Below are positions 8,615 to 16,779 of a DNA stretch of 64,000 nucleotides, one piece after another. The position numbers and the translations under genes are program-made. The notes below the pieces were generated by a model. The model was not told where the DNA came from, searched no databases, and worked only from the letters and a program-made list of their open reading frames with translations. Source of the DNA: Acididesulfobacillus acetoxydans (GTDB taxonomy: Bacteria > Bacillota > Desulfitobacteriia > Desulfitobacteriales > Desulfitobacteriaceae); NCBI RefSeq assembly GCF_902729405.1, contig NZ_LR746496.1:682001-746000 (forward strand). Reading direction: 5' to 3'. Position 1 is the stretch's first letter, and each line of letters starts with the position of its first letter.

Positions 8615-11600
8615 GGCCAGTTCGTTTAGAAATTACGGGTTTGAATAGTTTTAGCGAAACGCAGGTTGTGGCTTTCGATCAACTAAGCGAGACCGGCGTG
8701 TTTGGCATTTTCGGCCCCACAGGCAGCGGCAAGTCGAGCATATTGGACGCCATCACGCTCGCTTTGTACGGAACCGTTGAACGGGCGGCCAATCATACCC
8801 AAGGAATTTTGAATCACGGGGCAGAACGGTTGAGTGTAAAGTATACGTTCTCCCTAGGAGAGGGTAAACGGCGTAAAAACTACCGGGCGGAACGATCCTA
8901 CAAGCGCTCTGGGGAGAGAACTGTCACCGCCTCTGTTTGCCGTTTAGTCGAGGAAAATTGCGGGCAAGAAAAAGTGCTCGCGGCGAAGGAAAAAGAAATG
9001 ACCAAAGCCCTGGAGGGGATCTTGGGGCTAAACTCGGAAGACTTTACACGGGCGGTGGTTTTACCTCAGGGTAAATTTGCCGAGTTTCTGACCATTAAAC
9101 CGCGGGAACGGCGCGAAATGCTGGAGAGGCTGTTTGCCCTGGAGGCCTACGGCAAAGGGTTAAGTACCCGTTTAACGGAACAGTTGAAGCAGACAGAATT
9201 CGACCTGCATGGCGTCGAAAAAGAACAACAGGGATTGGGGGACGCTTCCGCGGAGCGCCTGCGCCAGGCGGAGACGGAGTACAACGAAGCGATAATCGTC
9301 GCGGCCGGAGCGGAGCAGCAGCTCGCGACCCTGCGCTCGCTCTATGAAACGGCGAAAGAAATTTGGGATCTTCAGGAGGAACTGCGCCAGAACGGAGAGC
9401 GAAAGAAGGCCTGGGAAGCCCGGCGCAGCGCTGTAGCGGACAGGCAGAAACGATTGGGCCTGGCTGAGGCCGCCGAAAGCCTGAGACCGTTGCTGATCGC
9501 CTTGAAACAGGCGGAAGAAGCACAACGGGAGGCAAGGAGAAAAGAAAGCGAGCTGAAAGCCCGTTTGCGTGAGGCTGAGCTTGATCGGGAAAAAGCAGCC
9601 GGGGTTTGGCAAAAAGCGAACGAGGAGCGGTTAAGCCGGGAACCGGGGATCTTGCGCCGGCTGGAACGTTTAGAACAGGCGATCCAGTTGGAAAAGGAGA
9701 TTGCGGAGAGAAAGAATCTGTTGGGGAATTTGCGGAACCGCTACAGTTCCGAGGCCAAGAAGAAAGAGGAATGGGCGGGGAATCTCGAGGCGGTGGCTGG
9801 CAAGTTGCGGGAAGTCAAAATGTCTTGGGAAGCAAAGAAAAAACGCCTGGCGGATATTCAAGTGCCGTCGCTCCAACGTGTTAAAGTTAATGCCTTGGCC
9901 CAAGCTCTGGATGTGCTGCAAGTGCTTTCCGGCCAAATTGGCAGTTTGGAAAAGGATTGTGCCCGCAACCAAGCGGAAGAAGAGACTTGGCAAGGTGAAG
10001 TGAGCCGCAAAAAGAGCTTGGCAGAAAAAGCCCTGGCCGAAAGCGACGGTTTAAAAGAAGCTTTGTTGGACTTGCAGGACCATCCCCCGGGAGATGAAGA
10101 GACTCTCGCCACGAGGGCCGTGGTATATGAACGATTCAAGGCTCGGCTGGACAAAATCGAACAAGCGGAAAAGGAATTGAGGGAAGAGAAAGAAAGACTC
10201 GAGTTGGGTTTGGCGGACTCTCTGGGGCGCGGTGAAAGATTAGAGGCCTTGGAGAGGGAGTGCGCCGGGGCACTCAGGCATAAGGAAGAGGCCGGCGCAG
10301 AAGAAGCGAATCAGGCCGGTTTACTGAAGACCCTGGAGACCAAAAATCTCGCAGGTATCCTGGCACAGGAGCTAGTAGAGGGGAAATCTTGCCCCGTGTG
10401 CGGGTCGGAGCATCATCCCCTGCCGGCACAGGCCCCGGCCGCGGAGGAAGTCGTGCGGGCGCGAACGACTCTGGAAGAGGCCAAAGAAACACGGACGAAG
10501 TGGGAAGAGCGGGTCAGGACGATTGAGACGCGTTTAGCCGTCGAAAGAGCCCAAGCCCAGACCTTGCTTGATCAGTTGGAAGACCAAAAGATTTCTCTCC
10601 GGCTGAAAGCCGCCGGCGTTGCTGAGCTGAGAGAACTTTTACCCGAGGGAGACCGGGACAAGAGCCTGACAGGGCTGCGGAACGAACTCGAGGCGAAACT
10701 GACCGGCTTGGAGAAGGAACGCGCCGCACTGCTGCGTTGGCGTCAAACGAAGAATGATACGCAAGAAAAGCTGGAGAAAGCGCAGTCGACCTCCGCCCGG
10801 GCCCAGGAGGAAACCGGCCGGGCCCAGGTCCATTATGCCGCGGCGACTCGGGCGGTAAAAGATTCATTGGAACGGTTAGCCGGACTGAGAGAAGAGTTGG
10901 ACCGGAAACAAAAGGAGCTGGATGCAGCCCGGGGTGACATACACCTGGAGGATATCGCAAACTTGCAGAAGACCTATGCCGAATGGGATTCGGAAGCAGA
11001 GCAGATTAACAGGAGTTTGGCCGGGGCTGAGGTCGAGATCAAGGCTCTGACAGAAAAGCAGCAAGAGATGCAAGAGGAAGGGAACCAGCGGGAACTGAAC
11101 CTGCAGGAGCTGGCCATCAGCGGGCGTGAGTTGAAGAAGGCCTTGGATATTGACGAGGGCAGGCTGCGCGAGGTGACGGGAGGCGAACCGGCAGTCTCCC
11201 TGGCCGGGGCGGAAGGGGCTAAGCTGGCAGAACTGAAGCGCTTGGAGGAGGAAAGCAAAAAGGCATTGGAAGGAGCCCAGACCCGGCAGAACCGGGCCGA
11301 ACAGGATCAAGCCGCGGTCAGTAAGGAAGTGGACCTGAAAGAGCAGGGCTTAAAGGAGACCGAGGTCAAATTGAGCCAAGGACTCCGTCTAGCCGGATTC
11401 GTCAGCGCCGCCGCGGCCGAAGCCAGTCTCTGCAATGAGCAGGAACGCCGGCAAATGACAGAGGAAATCAAGACCTTTCAACAGGAAGAATCTTTTCTCA
11501 AAGAAAACCAAAGCCAAATCGAGGCCCGACTGGAAGGACGGAGTATTTCCCCTGCGGAATGGCTGGCCTGGCCCGTTAGGTTGAAAGATGCGGGCAGGGT

Positions 11601-12225
11601 CCATAATGAGGCGATGGAGCGGCGGGGGGTACTGCAGAACACTTTTCTGCAGCTCAAAGAAAAGCAGGCGCAATGGGAGACCCTGGATAAGCAGAGAAAA
11701 TCTTTGAGTCACCATCTCGCTTTGCAGAAAGAGCTCCAGAACATCTTGAAAGGCAATACATTCGTGGAATTCATCGCCGAAGAACAACTGATTCACGTGG
11801 CGTACGACGCCTCTGAACGTTTGGCGCAGCTGACAAACTACCGCTACGCCCTGGAAGTCGATTCCGAAGGAGGTTTTGTAGTTCGGGATGATGCCAACGG
11901 CGGTTACCGCCGCCCAGTAAACAGTCTGTCCGGCGGCGAAACTTTTCTCACCTCGCTGGCCTTAGCTTTGGCGCTTTCCTCACAAATCCAATTACGTGGC
12001 GAAGTTCCCTTGGAATTTTTCTTCCTGGACGAAGGGTTTGGTACTCTGGATACGGAACTCCTGGAAATCGTTATGACCACTTTGGAGAAGCTCCGCCTGC
12101 AAAACCTGACCATCGGCATCATCAGCCACGTCCCCGAGCTGCGTCACCGTCTCGCCCGCCGCATCATCGTCATCCCCGCCAGGCCCGGCGGAGCGGGCAG
12201 CAGAGTCAGGCTGGAGATGGGGTAA
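8611..12225 (+). CDS. sbcC: SbcC ATPase subunit (Rad50 family)
   Basis: A 1204-aa SMC-like ATPase paired with SbcD. Walker A GPTGSGKS is at residues 35-42. Two very long coiled coils flank the zinc hook CPVC (C594 and C597), which joins two arms. The ABC signature LSGGE is at about 1106-1110 and Walker B with catalytic acid FLDEG at about 1138-1142. The ATG overlaps the sbcD stop, so the pair is translationally coupled. Length and domain order are normal for the family. Confidence 0.96.
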   Translation: MRPVRLEITGLNSFSETQVVAFDQLSETGVFGIFGPTGSGKSSILDAITLALYGTVERAANHTQGILNHGAERLSVKYTFSLGEGKRRKNYRAERSYKRSGERTVTASVCRLVEENCGQEKVLAAKEKEMTKALEGILGLNSEDFTRAVVLPQGKFAEFLTIKPRERREMLERLFALEAYGKGLSTRLTEQLKQTEFDLHGVEKEQQGLGDASAERLRQAETEYNEAIIVAAGAEQQLATLRSLYETAKEIWDLQEELRQNGERKKAWEARRSAVADRQKRLGLAEAAESLRPLLIALKQAEEAQREARRKESELKARLREAELDREKAAGVWQKANEERLSREPGILRRLERLEQAIQLEKEIAERKNLLGNLRNRYSSEAKKKEEWAGNLEAVAGKLREVKMSWEAKKKRLADIQVPSLQRVKVNALAQALDVLQVLSGQIGSLEKDCARNQAEEETWQGEVSRKKSLAEKALAESDGLKEALLDLQDHPPGDEETLATRAVVYERFKARLDKIEQAEKELREEKERLELGLADSLGRGERLEALERECAGALRHKEEAGAEEANQAGLLKTLETKNLAGILAQELVEGKSCPVCGSEHHPLPAQAPAAEEVVRARTTLEEAKETRTKWEERVRTIETRLAVERAQAQTLLDQLEDQKISLRLKAAGVAELRELLPEGDRDKSLTGLRNELEAKLTGLEKERAALLRWRQTKNDTQEKLEKAQSTSARAQEETGRAQVHYAAATRAVKDSLERLAGLREELDRKQKELDAARGDIHLEDIANLQKTYAEWDSEAEQINRSLAGAEVEIKALTEKQQEMQEEGNQRELNLQELAISGRELKKALDIDEGRLREVTGGEPAVSLAGAEGAKLAELKRLEEESKKALEGAQTRQNRAEQDQAAVSKEVDLKEQGLKETEVKLSQGLRLAGFVSAAAAEASLCNEQERRQMTEEIKTFQQEESFLKENQSQIEARLEGRSISPAEWLAWPVRLKDAGRVHNEAMERRGVLQNTFLQLKEKQAQWETLDKQRKSLSHHLALQKELQNILKGNTFVEFIAEEQLIHVAYDASERLAQLTNYRYALEVDSEGGFVVRDDANGGYRRPVNSLSGGETFLTSLALALALSSQIQLRGEVPLEFFFLDEGFGTLDTELLEIVMTTLEKLRLQNLTIGIISHVPELRHRLARRIIVIPARPGGAGSRVRLEMG

Positions 12226-12230
12226 GAAGG

Positions 12231-12383
12231 ATGCCTTGGCGCAAGAGCAAAACCGAGACGCAAGACAAGACCAATGTCCCAGACCAAGACCAAGACCAGA
12301 ACCAAGGCCAAGAGCAAAATCAAGACCAAAATCAAGAACTAGAATCAAGACTAAAACCGCGGCGTTCACCCAACTTGCTCTAA
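12231..12383 (+). CDS. Possible Gln/Asp/Asn-repeat micropeptide after sbcC
   Basis: A 50-codon ORF begins 5 nt after the sbcC stop. Its middle (codons about 18-36) is an almost strict alternation of Gln with Asp, Asn or Glu, encoded by a CAAGAC/CAAAAT-type hexanucleotide repeat. An AAGG stands directly against the ATG, which is too close for a normal ribosome-binding site. It could be a translated low-complexity peptide or a simple repeat that happens to stay open. I recognise no family. Confidence 0.25.
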   Translation: MPWRKSKTETQDKTNVPDQDQDQNQGQEQNQDQNQELESRLKPRRSPNLL

Positions 12384-12892
12384 GCCATCTTAAAAAGTCA
12401 TAAAGAGGTCGCTAAGAAGTCCGGCACTTTCGCACTCCAACCGGTATTTTCGTACTCCCAGAGTCTCCCGCTTGCGGATCCGCTTCTCGGGCGGGAAATG
12501 AGAAGTTCTGTCGGGAAGATTTCTATGGATAAGCAGAAGTAAGTTCCTATAATGGTAAAAAAGGTATATAATAGGGGCTACCATGGCATTAAAGCTAAAG
12601 AAGGAATTTGACCGCATTTCCCGTAGCCGCCGCCAAGAAGCCAAGAGGCAGGTGACTTTATGACGTCAATCGATCTAGTCCCTTTAGACCTTTCTTTTGT
12701 TGCATTTACCCTGTTGGGAACGTCACTTGCAAGCCCATAAAAACCCGTAGAGAGTAAGCCGGCTTAATATAGCCAGATTTACTGTCTCACCAATCTCACT
12801 GGGGGGGGGTTGCCATGACCTGATGGTTTATTTCTGACAAGCCCAGAAAAAATGGACCAAGTTGTGCAGGTGTGTGCTACAGGGGTGTACCG
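12384..12892. other. Gap between sbcC and the island recombinase
   Basis: This marks the left border of the accessory island. TATAAT-like hexamers occur at 12548-12553 and 12567-12572. They precede a 26-codon ORF (12583-12663, rich in Arg and Lys) that may be a remnant. A run of nine G is at 12801-12809. No recognisable gene lies here. Confidence 0.4.
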
Positions 12893-14026
12893 GTGACGGT
12901 GAGAAATCATATGGGGCGTGATTGTGTGGCTATTCAGGTCAATAAGGGGAATGACGAAAATCTTATAATAACCTTCGAGTACAGTCCGGCGAGGGTGAAA
13001 AAAGTGAAGCAAGTAACCAGACGATGGAACCCCTTGGGAAAGTACTGGGAAATGCCTTTTACCGAAGATGCGGTGGAACGTCTTGTAAAAGCGTTTGCCG
13101 ACGAAGAGGTAAGATTTGACCCGTCCATCGATCTGAATTGGACGGATGCCCCATTCCTGGGACCAGAAGGGCTGTCCCGGTTAAAACGCCTTCTCGATGA
13201 AACGGAGTCGGCACTTACCCTCCGGGGTTACAGTAGCCAAACGATAGAGGCCTACAAGGGCCATGCGGAACGATTCCTCGTTTTTACAAAGAAACTGCCT
13301 GTGGACATTGATCAGAAAGATATCGAAAAGTATCTCCTTCATTTGCTCGAACATGGGGAACGATCAAGTTCATACGTGAACCAGGCAATCAGCGCAATAA
13401 AACACCTCTTCAGGGACACGGAACAAATGCAGAGCGTGGCTAACTTGCGGTTGCCAAGACCAAAGAGAGAGCAGAAACTACCCGATGTCTTGAGTCGGGA
13501 AGAAGTACAAAACGTCCTTAAGCAAGTAAGCAATTCCAAACATAAAGCCATCCTGGCACTGACCTACTCAGCGGGTCTAAGGGTCAGTGAAGTAGTGAGC
13601 ATCCGAATCAAGGATATCGATGTCCAACGTATGCTCATCCATGTGAGACAGGGCAAAGGAAGAAAAGACAGATATACGATTCTATCAAAGACTGCAGTCG
13701 ACGTCCTACGAATCTATATGAGGCAGTACAATCCATCTGATTGGCTGTTCCCAGGGGAACAGGCTGGAACGCACCTTACCGAGCGCTCCGCCCAGAAGAT
13801 TTTTGAGACAGCCTGTAAAAAAGCCGAAATCAAAAAAGATGTGTCGATCCATTCCCTGAGGCATTCGTTCGCAACCCACTTGCTCGAAGCGGGGACTGAT
13901 CTAAGATATATCCAGGAGCTCCTGGGACACAAAAATTCCAAGACGACAGAAATCTATACACATGTTAGTCAGAAAGACATCGGCCGTATCCGAAGTCCGT
14001 TAGACAGCTTGAATCTCGATGGGTAG
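12893..14026 (+). CDS. XerC/D-like tyrosine recombinase, putative integrase of the cassette array
   Basis: A site-specific recombinase of about 377 aa. An N-terminal domain of about 80-90 residues (FEYSPARV ... RRWNPLGKYWEMPFTEDAVERL) resembles the small extra domain seen on some bacterial XerC-like integrases and, loosely, a HARP-type fold. Then come a SAM-like core-binding domain and a catalytic domain with Arg in SAGLRVSE, Lys in QGKGRKDR, HSLRHSFATH, GHKN and the nucleophile in EIYTHVS. The C-terminus RSPLD is like integron integrases. Only about 57 residues separate KDR from HSLRH, so the IntI-specific insertion is absent. Start uncertain: GTG at 12872 or 12893 or ATG at 12911. AGGGGTG at 12881 favours 12893. 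The attC-like array begins 77 nt after the stop, in the same orientation. Confidence 0.85.
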   Translation: MTVRNHMGRDCVAIQVNKGNDENLIITFEYSPARVKKVKQVTRRWNPLGKYWEMPFTEDAVERLVKAFADEEVRFDPSIDLNWTDAPFLGPEGLSRLKRLLDETESALTLRGYSSQTIEAYKGHAERFLVFTKKLPVDIDQKDIEKYLLHLLEHGERSSSYVNQAISAIKHLFRDTEQMQSVANLRLPRPKREQKLPDVLSREEVQNVLKQVSNSKHKAILALTYSAGLRVSEVVSIRIKDIDVQRMLIHVRQGKGRKDRYTILSKTAVDVLRIYMRQYNPSDWLFPGEQAGTHLTERSAQKIFETACKKAEIKKDVSIHSLRHSFATHLLEAGTDLRYIQELLGHKNSKTTEIYTHVSQKDIGRIRSPLDSLNLDG

Positions 14027-14109
14027 GCAAAGGCGGTATATATGAAATACCATTCGCATATAATCCTGCCGACAAATATTTAACGAATTTCGCTAAATTA
14101 ACGTTATGT
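14027..14109 (+). other. Putative attI-like primary site
   Basis: Between the recombinase stop and the first cassette lies an AT-rich stretch ending in AAC-GTTATGT (core GTTATGT at 14103-14109), the same right-hand core as the attC-like sites downstream. It lacks the paired arms of an attC, as expected of an integron attI. The second RmlD-like cassette in this window is joined to a full attC at exactly this core, showing this is a cassette boundary. Confidence 0.6.
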
Positions 14110-14147
14110 ATAATTCGCTTGCATGTTATGAATCGGGGTCTGTTTGG

Positions 14148-15005
14148 ATGAAGAAAATCATTGTCATTGGGTCAAGTGGATATTTAGGGACAGCTATTAC
14201 AGATTTGGCAAGTCGAACTTACCCAGTGATTGCCACATATCGCACCACCCCTTGTCCAGTTTACAATAGCAACACGGGTCATGTTCGTGTAGATTTTGAA
14301 GATCAACAGAGCGTTATCGTTATACTACGGCTGATTCAAAAAACTGATATAGTGATTGTTGCATCAAATGTTGAATATGGCTCACTGAACAAAACAATTC
14401 TCTGCAATTACCATGGCATGCTATACACTTTGCAGAGAGATAGAATCAAAACTATCTTTATCTCATCAGATGCAGTTTTTGATGGGAAGGAAGATAAATA
14501 CGCTGAGGACAGTGTTCCTAATCCAATTACCGATTATGGAAAGCAGAAATTTAAGTCGGAGAGGATTATCGGCGAGCGTCAGAATGTAATCATTCGTACC
14601 AGTTATATATACGGCAGTAACCGATACGTAGTAGACAAAAGGTTTTGGGAAATTGAAAATGCAGCGGAAAATGACAGCACGATCAATAAGGCATCAAATC
14701 TAATTCGAAATCCAATTCACGTTGTAGATCTAGCGAAGGTTATTCTACTACTGAAAGAAAAGACTGGAATATTCCATGTTGCTGGACCAAGGATGTCAGC
14801 ATATACGTTTTACCATTTTCTTGCGAAAGAGGCAGGAATTATCGTTGATATTAAGGAAGTAATGCTAAAACAAGAACAGGCGAACGAAATTCCTCTAAAC
14901 ACAAACTTAGTTTCCAATAAGCTTCGTAATTTGGGAATCCATATACCGAGCGTGAAAGAGAATAGTGGAAGAATTTATCCCGGGTCGACGGCGAACTACA
15001 CATAA
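14148..15005 (+). CDS. RmlD-like NAD(P)-dependent sugar nucleotide reductase (cassette 1)
   Basis: The product (about 285 aa) is a short-chain dehydrogenase of the dTDP-4-dehydrorhamnose reductase type. The Rossmann motif (IVIGSSGYLG) is right after the start, an ISSDAVFDG segment carries the catalytic Ser/Thr region, and DYGKQKF supplies the Tyr-x-x-x-Lys pair. It would reduce or epimerise a nucleotide-linked sugar. Start ATG at 14148 is chosen because the Rossmann fold begins there. An in-frame ATG at 14106 lies inside the core site. The stop codon falls inside the left core of the following attC. An identical copy lies inverted at 20533-21390. Confidence 0.8.
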   Translation: MKKIIVIGSSGYLGTAITDLASRTYPVIATYRTTPCPVYNSNTGHVRVDFEDQQSVIVILRLIQKTDIVIVASNVEYGSLNKTILCNYHGMLYTLQRDRIKTIFISSDAVFDGKEDKYAEDSVPNPITDYGKQKFKSERIIGERQNVIIRTSYIYGSNRYVVDKRFWEIENAAENDSTINKASNLIRNPIHVVDLAKVILLLKEKTGIFHVAGPRMSAYTFYHFLAKEAGIIVDIKEVMLKQEQANEIPLNTNLVSNKLRNLGIHIPSVKENSGRIYPGSTANYT

Positions 15006-15074
15006 CACGGTATTAGCGACACTTTGTAATGCTATTGGGTGAAAAGACGCATCGTTAATACCTGAACGTTATGT
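15000..15074 (+). other. attC-like recombination site 1
   Basis: Left core ACATAAC (15000-15006) and right core GTTATGT (15068-15074) are exact inverted complements. Inner arms GGTATTAGCGA and CGTTAATACC pair with one mismatch. The two sides differ by extra unpaired bases, as in the extrahelical bases of integron attC sites. Length 75 nt. Confidence 0.8.
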
Positions 15075-15156
15075 GACATTGCATGATAGTTGTTTGTGGA
15101 TAAAATTTTGTGCAAGAACTTTATGTGCCATTCATTCTGAAGGAGCTGTATTACTG

Positions 15157-15798
15157 GTGAGAATTGACAAAAACGATGTGCTTGGGGGACAATCCATATT
15201 AAAGGTGAGACAGTTAATGAAGCGTGGCTCATGGGGTCCTTGGAACGAGACTTTAGTTAGTGATGTTCTTGGTTTGGACAGTGCCGACTCTAATAAGTTA
15301 ATTCAAGTTCTTATAGACCAAGGTTTCGTTGAGCGAATGACTGATCCCACAGGCGAAGTTCAATATATAAATACAATAAAAGGCAACGCTTTGAGTATGG
15401 CTTCAGCTGCAAAGCCAATATCTCGTGTAACGGCAGAGAAGAAATTGGAAGAGTTCCTTAATCGGGTACGACAAGTTAATGGTAATCCAGACTACTGCTA
15501 TTTTGTAAAGAAAGTATTATTATTTGGTAGCTTACTGACTGAGGCAAATGAGGTTAATGACATTGATTTAGCTGTCGAACTCGTAAATAAAGAGGATTTT
15601 CATAGAAGGCATAGAGACAGGGTAAACAAGGCGTTAAAAGAGGGTCGCCGTTTTCCGAACGTAGTTGCTCAGGCTTATTGGCCCAAAGAAGAGGTTTTAC
15701 GTTTTCTAAAAGCTAGGTCAAGAGTTTTTAGTATACATGATATGGATGATCAAATCCTTCACAAAGTAACAAGTAAGGTTATTTACGAACAACCATAG
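15157..15798 (+). CDS. Nucleotidyltransferase-like protein with N-terminal winged-helix region (cassette 2)
   Basis: A 213-aa protein. The first half (VLGLDSADSNKLIQVLIDQGFVER) looks like a winged-helix DNA-binding segment. The second half has a minimal nucleotidyltransferase signature, GSLLTEANEVNDIDLAVEL, with a GS motif followed by a D-x-D metal-binding pair. Related domains occur in MNT-type antitoxins and transcription-linked NTases. The substrate is not known. GTG start at 15157, with AAGGAG 11 nt upstream, is preferred over the upstream in-frame codon at 15073, which lies in the core site. A second, broken copy is split between 16677-16779 and 21532-22029. Confidence 0.6.
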   Translation: MRIDKNDVLGGQSILKVRQLMKRGSWGPWNETLVSDVLGLDSADSNKLIQVLIDQGFVERMTDPTGEVQYINTIKGNALSMASAAKPISRVTAEKKLEEFLNRVRQVNGNPDYCYFVKKVLLFGSLLTEANEVNDIDLAVELVNKEDFHRRHRDRVNKALKEGRRFPNVVAQAYWPKEEVLRFLKARSRVFSIHDMDDQILHKVTSKVIYEQP

Positions 15799-15823
15799 GG
15801 AAACTTTTGAAGGGTGGCAACGT

Positions 15824-15901
15824 CACATAACAGAGTGTTTGCGACGCTTTGCCAATATGCAAGCGGGTTGGGACGCGTCGCAAACACTCAGGACGTTATC
15901 T
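15824..15901 (+). other. attC-like recombination site 2
   Basis: Left core ACATAAC (15825-15831) and right core GTTATCT (15895-15901). Inner arms GTGTTTGCGACGC and GCGTCGCAAACAC are perfectly complementary over 13 bp. There are 3 unpaired bases on one side and 7 on the other. This is one of the clearest sites in the array. Confidence 0.82.
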
Positions 15902-15968
15902 GAAACTGCTGGGTTTGTTAAAGATGATTAAGCTGAGATTTTTAAGATGATTAAGAGGAGTTGTTGCA

Positions 15969-16217
15969 ATGATGGATGAAATAGTGAAGGAGCTTACCCT
16001 TTTGCTCATGTACCTAACTTCATGGAAGGAAGATGTGGGTTTTGCTCAAGCAAGGCGTACATGGAAAGGATATCCTTTCGAGACAATCAACAAGTTAACA
16101 GATGAGGAATTGATATCAGGTAGCCAGCGCTCAAAGTCGGTGTATTTGACAGATGAAGGGGTTAAATTGGCTGAACAATTAGGAAAGAAATATTTGAACG
16201 AAGAGATAAAGCTCTAA
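15969..16217 (+). CDS. DUF6429-like small protein (cassette 3, first gene)
   Basis: A basic protein of 82 aa with the pattern LLLMYLTSW ... ARRTWKGYPFETINKL ... LISGSQRSKSVYLTDEGVKLAE, which I recognise as the DUF6429 type, a small winged-helix-like family of unknown function that is frequent on mobile DNA. A GAGG-type ribosome-binding site lies just upstream. It is followed 34 nt later by a small Cys-rich protein in the same cassette. An identical copy is at 18836-19084 in inverted orientation. Confidence 0.65.
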   Translation: MMDEIVKELTLLLMYLTSWKEDVGFAQARRTWKGYPFETINKLTDEELISGSQRSKSVYLTDEGVKLAEQLGKKYLNEEIKL

Positions 16218-16251
16218 GCTTGATTTTTATCTATCGATGAGGAGAAGATGA

Positions 16252-16494
16252 ATGACTAGAATTTCGATTAAAGAATATGCCAAGAAGCACATTAAGTGTA
16301 ATCCCGATGAGAATCTTAAGGATGTAATATCAAGACTAAAGGATGCCGTTGAAAGAAAGAATTCAGGGGCTACATGTAGCATATGTGGAGCATCAATTTG
16401 GGCAGTTGGATCTGCGGTTGGTGGATTTGAAGGCTGCTTCACTTGTATTACTGGAGAACATGACGATTCCGAGGATTATGAGGTTTTTTTGTGA
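16252..16494 (+). CDS. Small Cys-rich putative zinc-binding protein (cassette 3, second gene)
   Basis: An 80-aa protein with a C-x-x-C pair (CSIC) and a second C-x-x-C pair (CFTC) separated by about 22 residues, so a zinc-ribbon-like site is likely. I recognise no family. It shares a cassette with the DUF6429-like gene. Ribosome-binding sequence GAGGAGA lies upstream of the ATG. An identical copy is at 18559-18801. Confidence 0.55.
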   Translation: MTRISIKEYAKKHIKCNPDENLKDVISRLKDAVERKNSGATCSICGASIWAVGSAVGGFEGCFTCITGEHDDSEDYEVFL

Positions 16495-16517
16495 TTGTAT
16501 TCCTTTGCCGCAGCATC

Positions 16518-16594
16518 AGATAACAGCGTATTCCCAAAATCTGAGAGGATATGAATGCAGTAACCAGACTCCGGGAACACGCGAACCGTTATGT
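16518..16594 (+). other. attC-like recombination site 3
   Basis: Left core AGATAAC (16518-16524) and right core GTTATGT (16588-16594). Inner arms GCGTATTCCC and GGGAACACGC pair with a single mismatch. After this site the start of a second nucleotidyltransferase cassette follows, identical to the one after site 1. Confidence 0.78.
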
Positions 16595-16676
16595 GACATT
16601 GCATGATAGTTGTTTGTGGATAAAATTTTGTGCAAGAACTTTATGTGCCATTCATTCTGAAGGAGCTGTATTACTG

Positions 16677-16779
16677 GTGAGAATTGACAAAAACGATGTG
16701 CTTGGGGGACAATCCATATTAAAGGTGAGACAGTTAATGAAGCGTGGCTCATGGGGTCCTTGGAACGAGACTTTAGTTA
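16677..16779 (+). pseudogene. 5' fragment of the second nucleotidyltransferase-like gene
   Basis: From the core site at 16588 up to the IS border at 16779 the sequence is identical to the start of cassette 2 (15068-15258). The coding part begins at the GTG at 16677 and is cut by the IS element after about 34 codons. The remaining 3' part is at 21532-22029 on the minus strand. Confidence 0.85.
16774..16779. repeat. IS target-site sequence TAGTTA (left flank of IS copy 1)
   Basis: The 6-bp target TAGTTA is in the intact gene at 15252-15257. Its partner copy is not at the other end of IS copy 1 (which has TAATTA) but next to IS copy 2 as TAACTA (22024-22029), the same hexamer on the other strand. 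Confidence 0.75.

Noticed and set aside
12583-12663. 26-codon ORF after TATAAT-like hexamers
   Set aside because: Too short, no family and only a weak ribosome-binding site. It is mentioned in the gap entry only.
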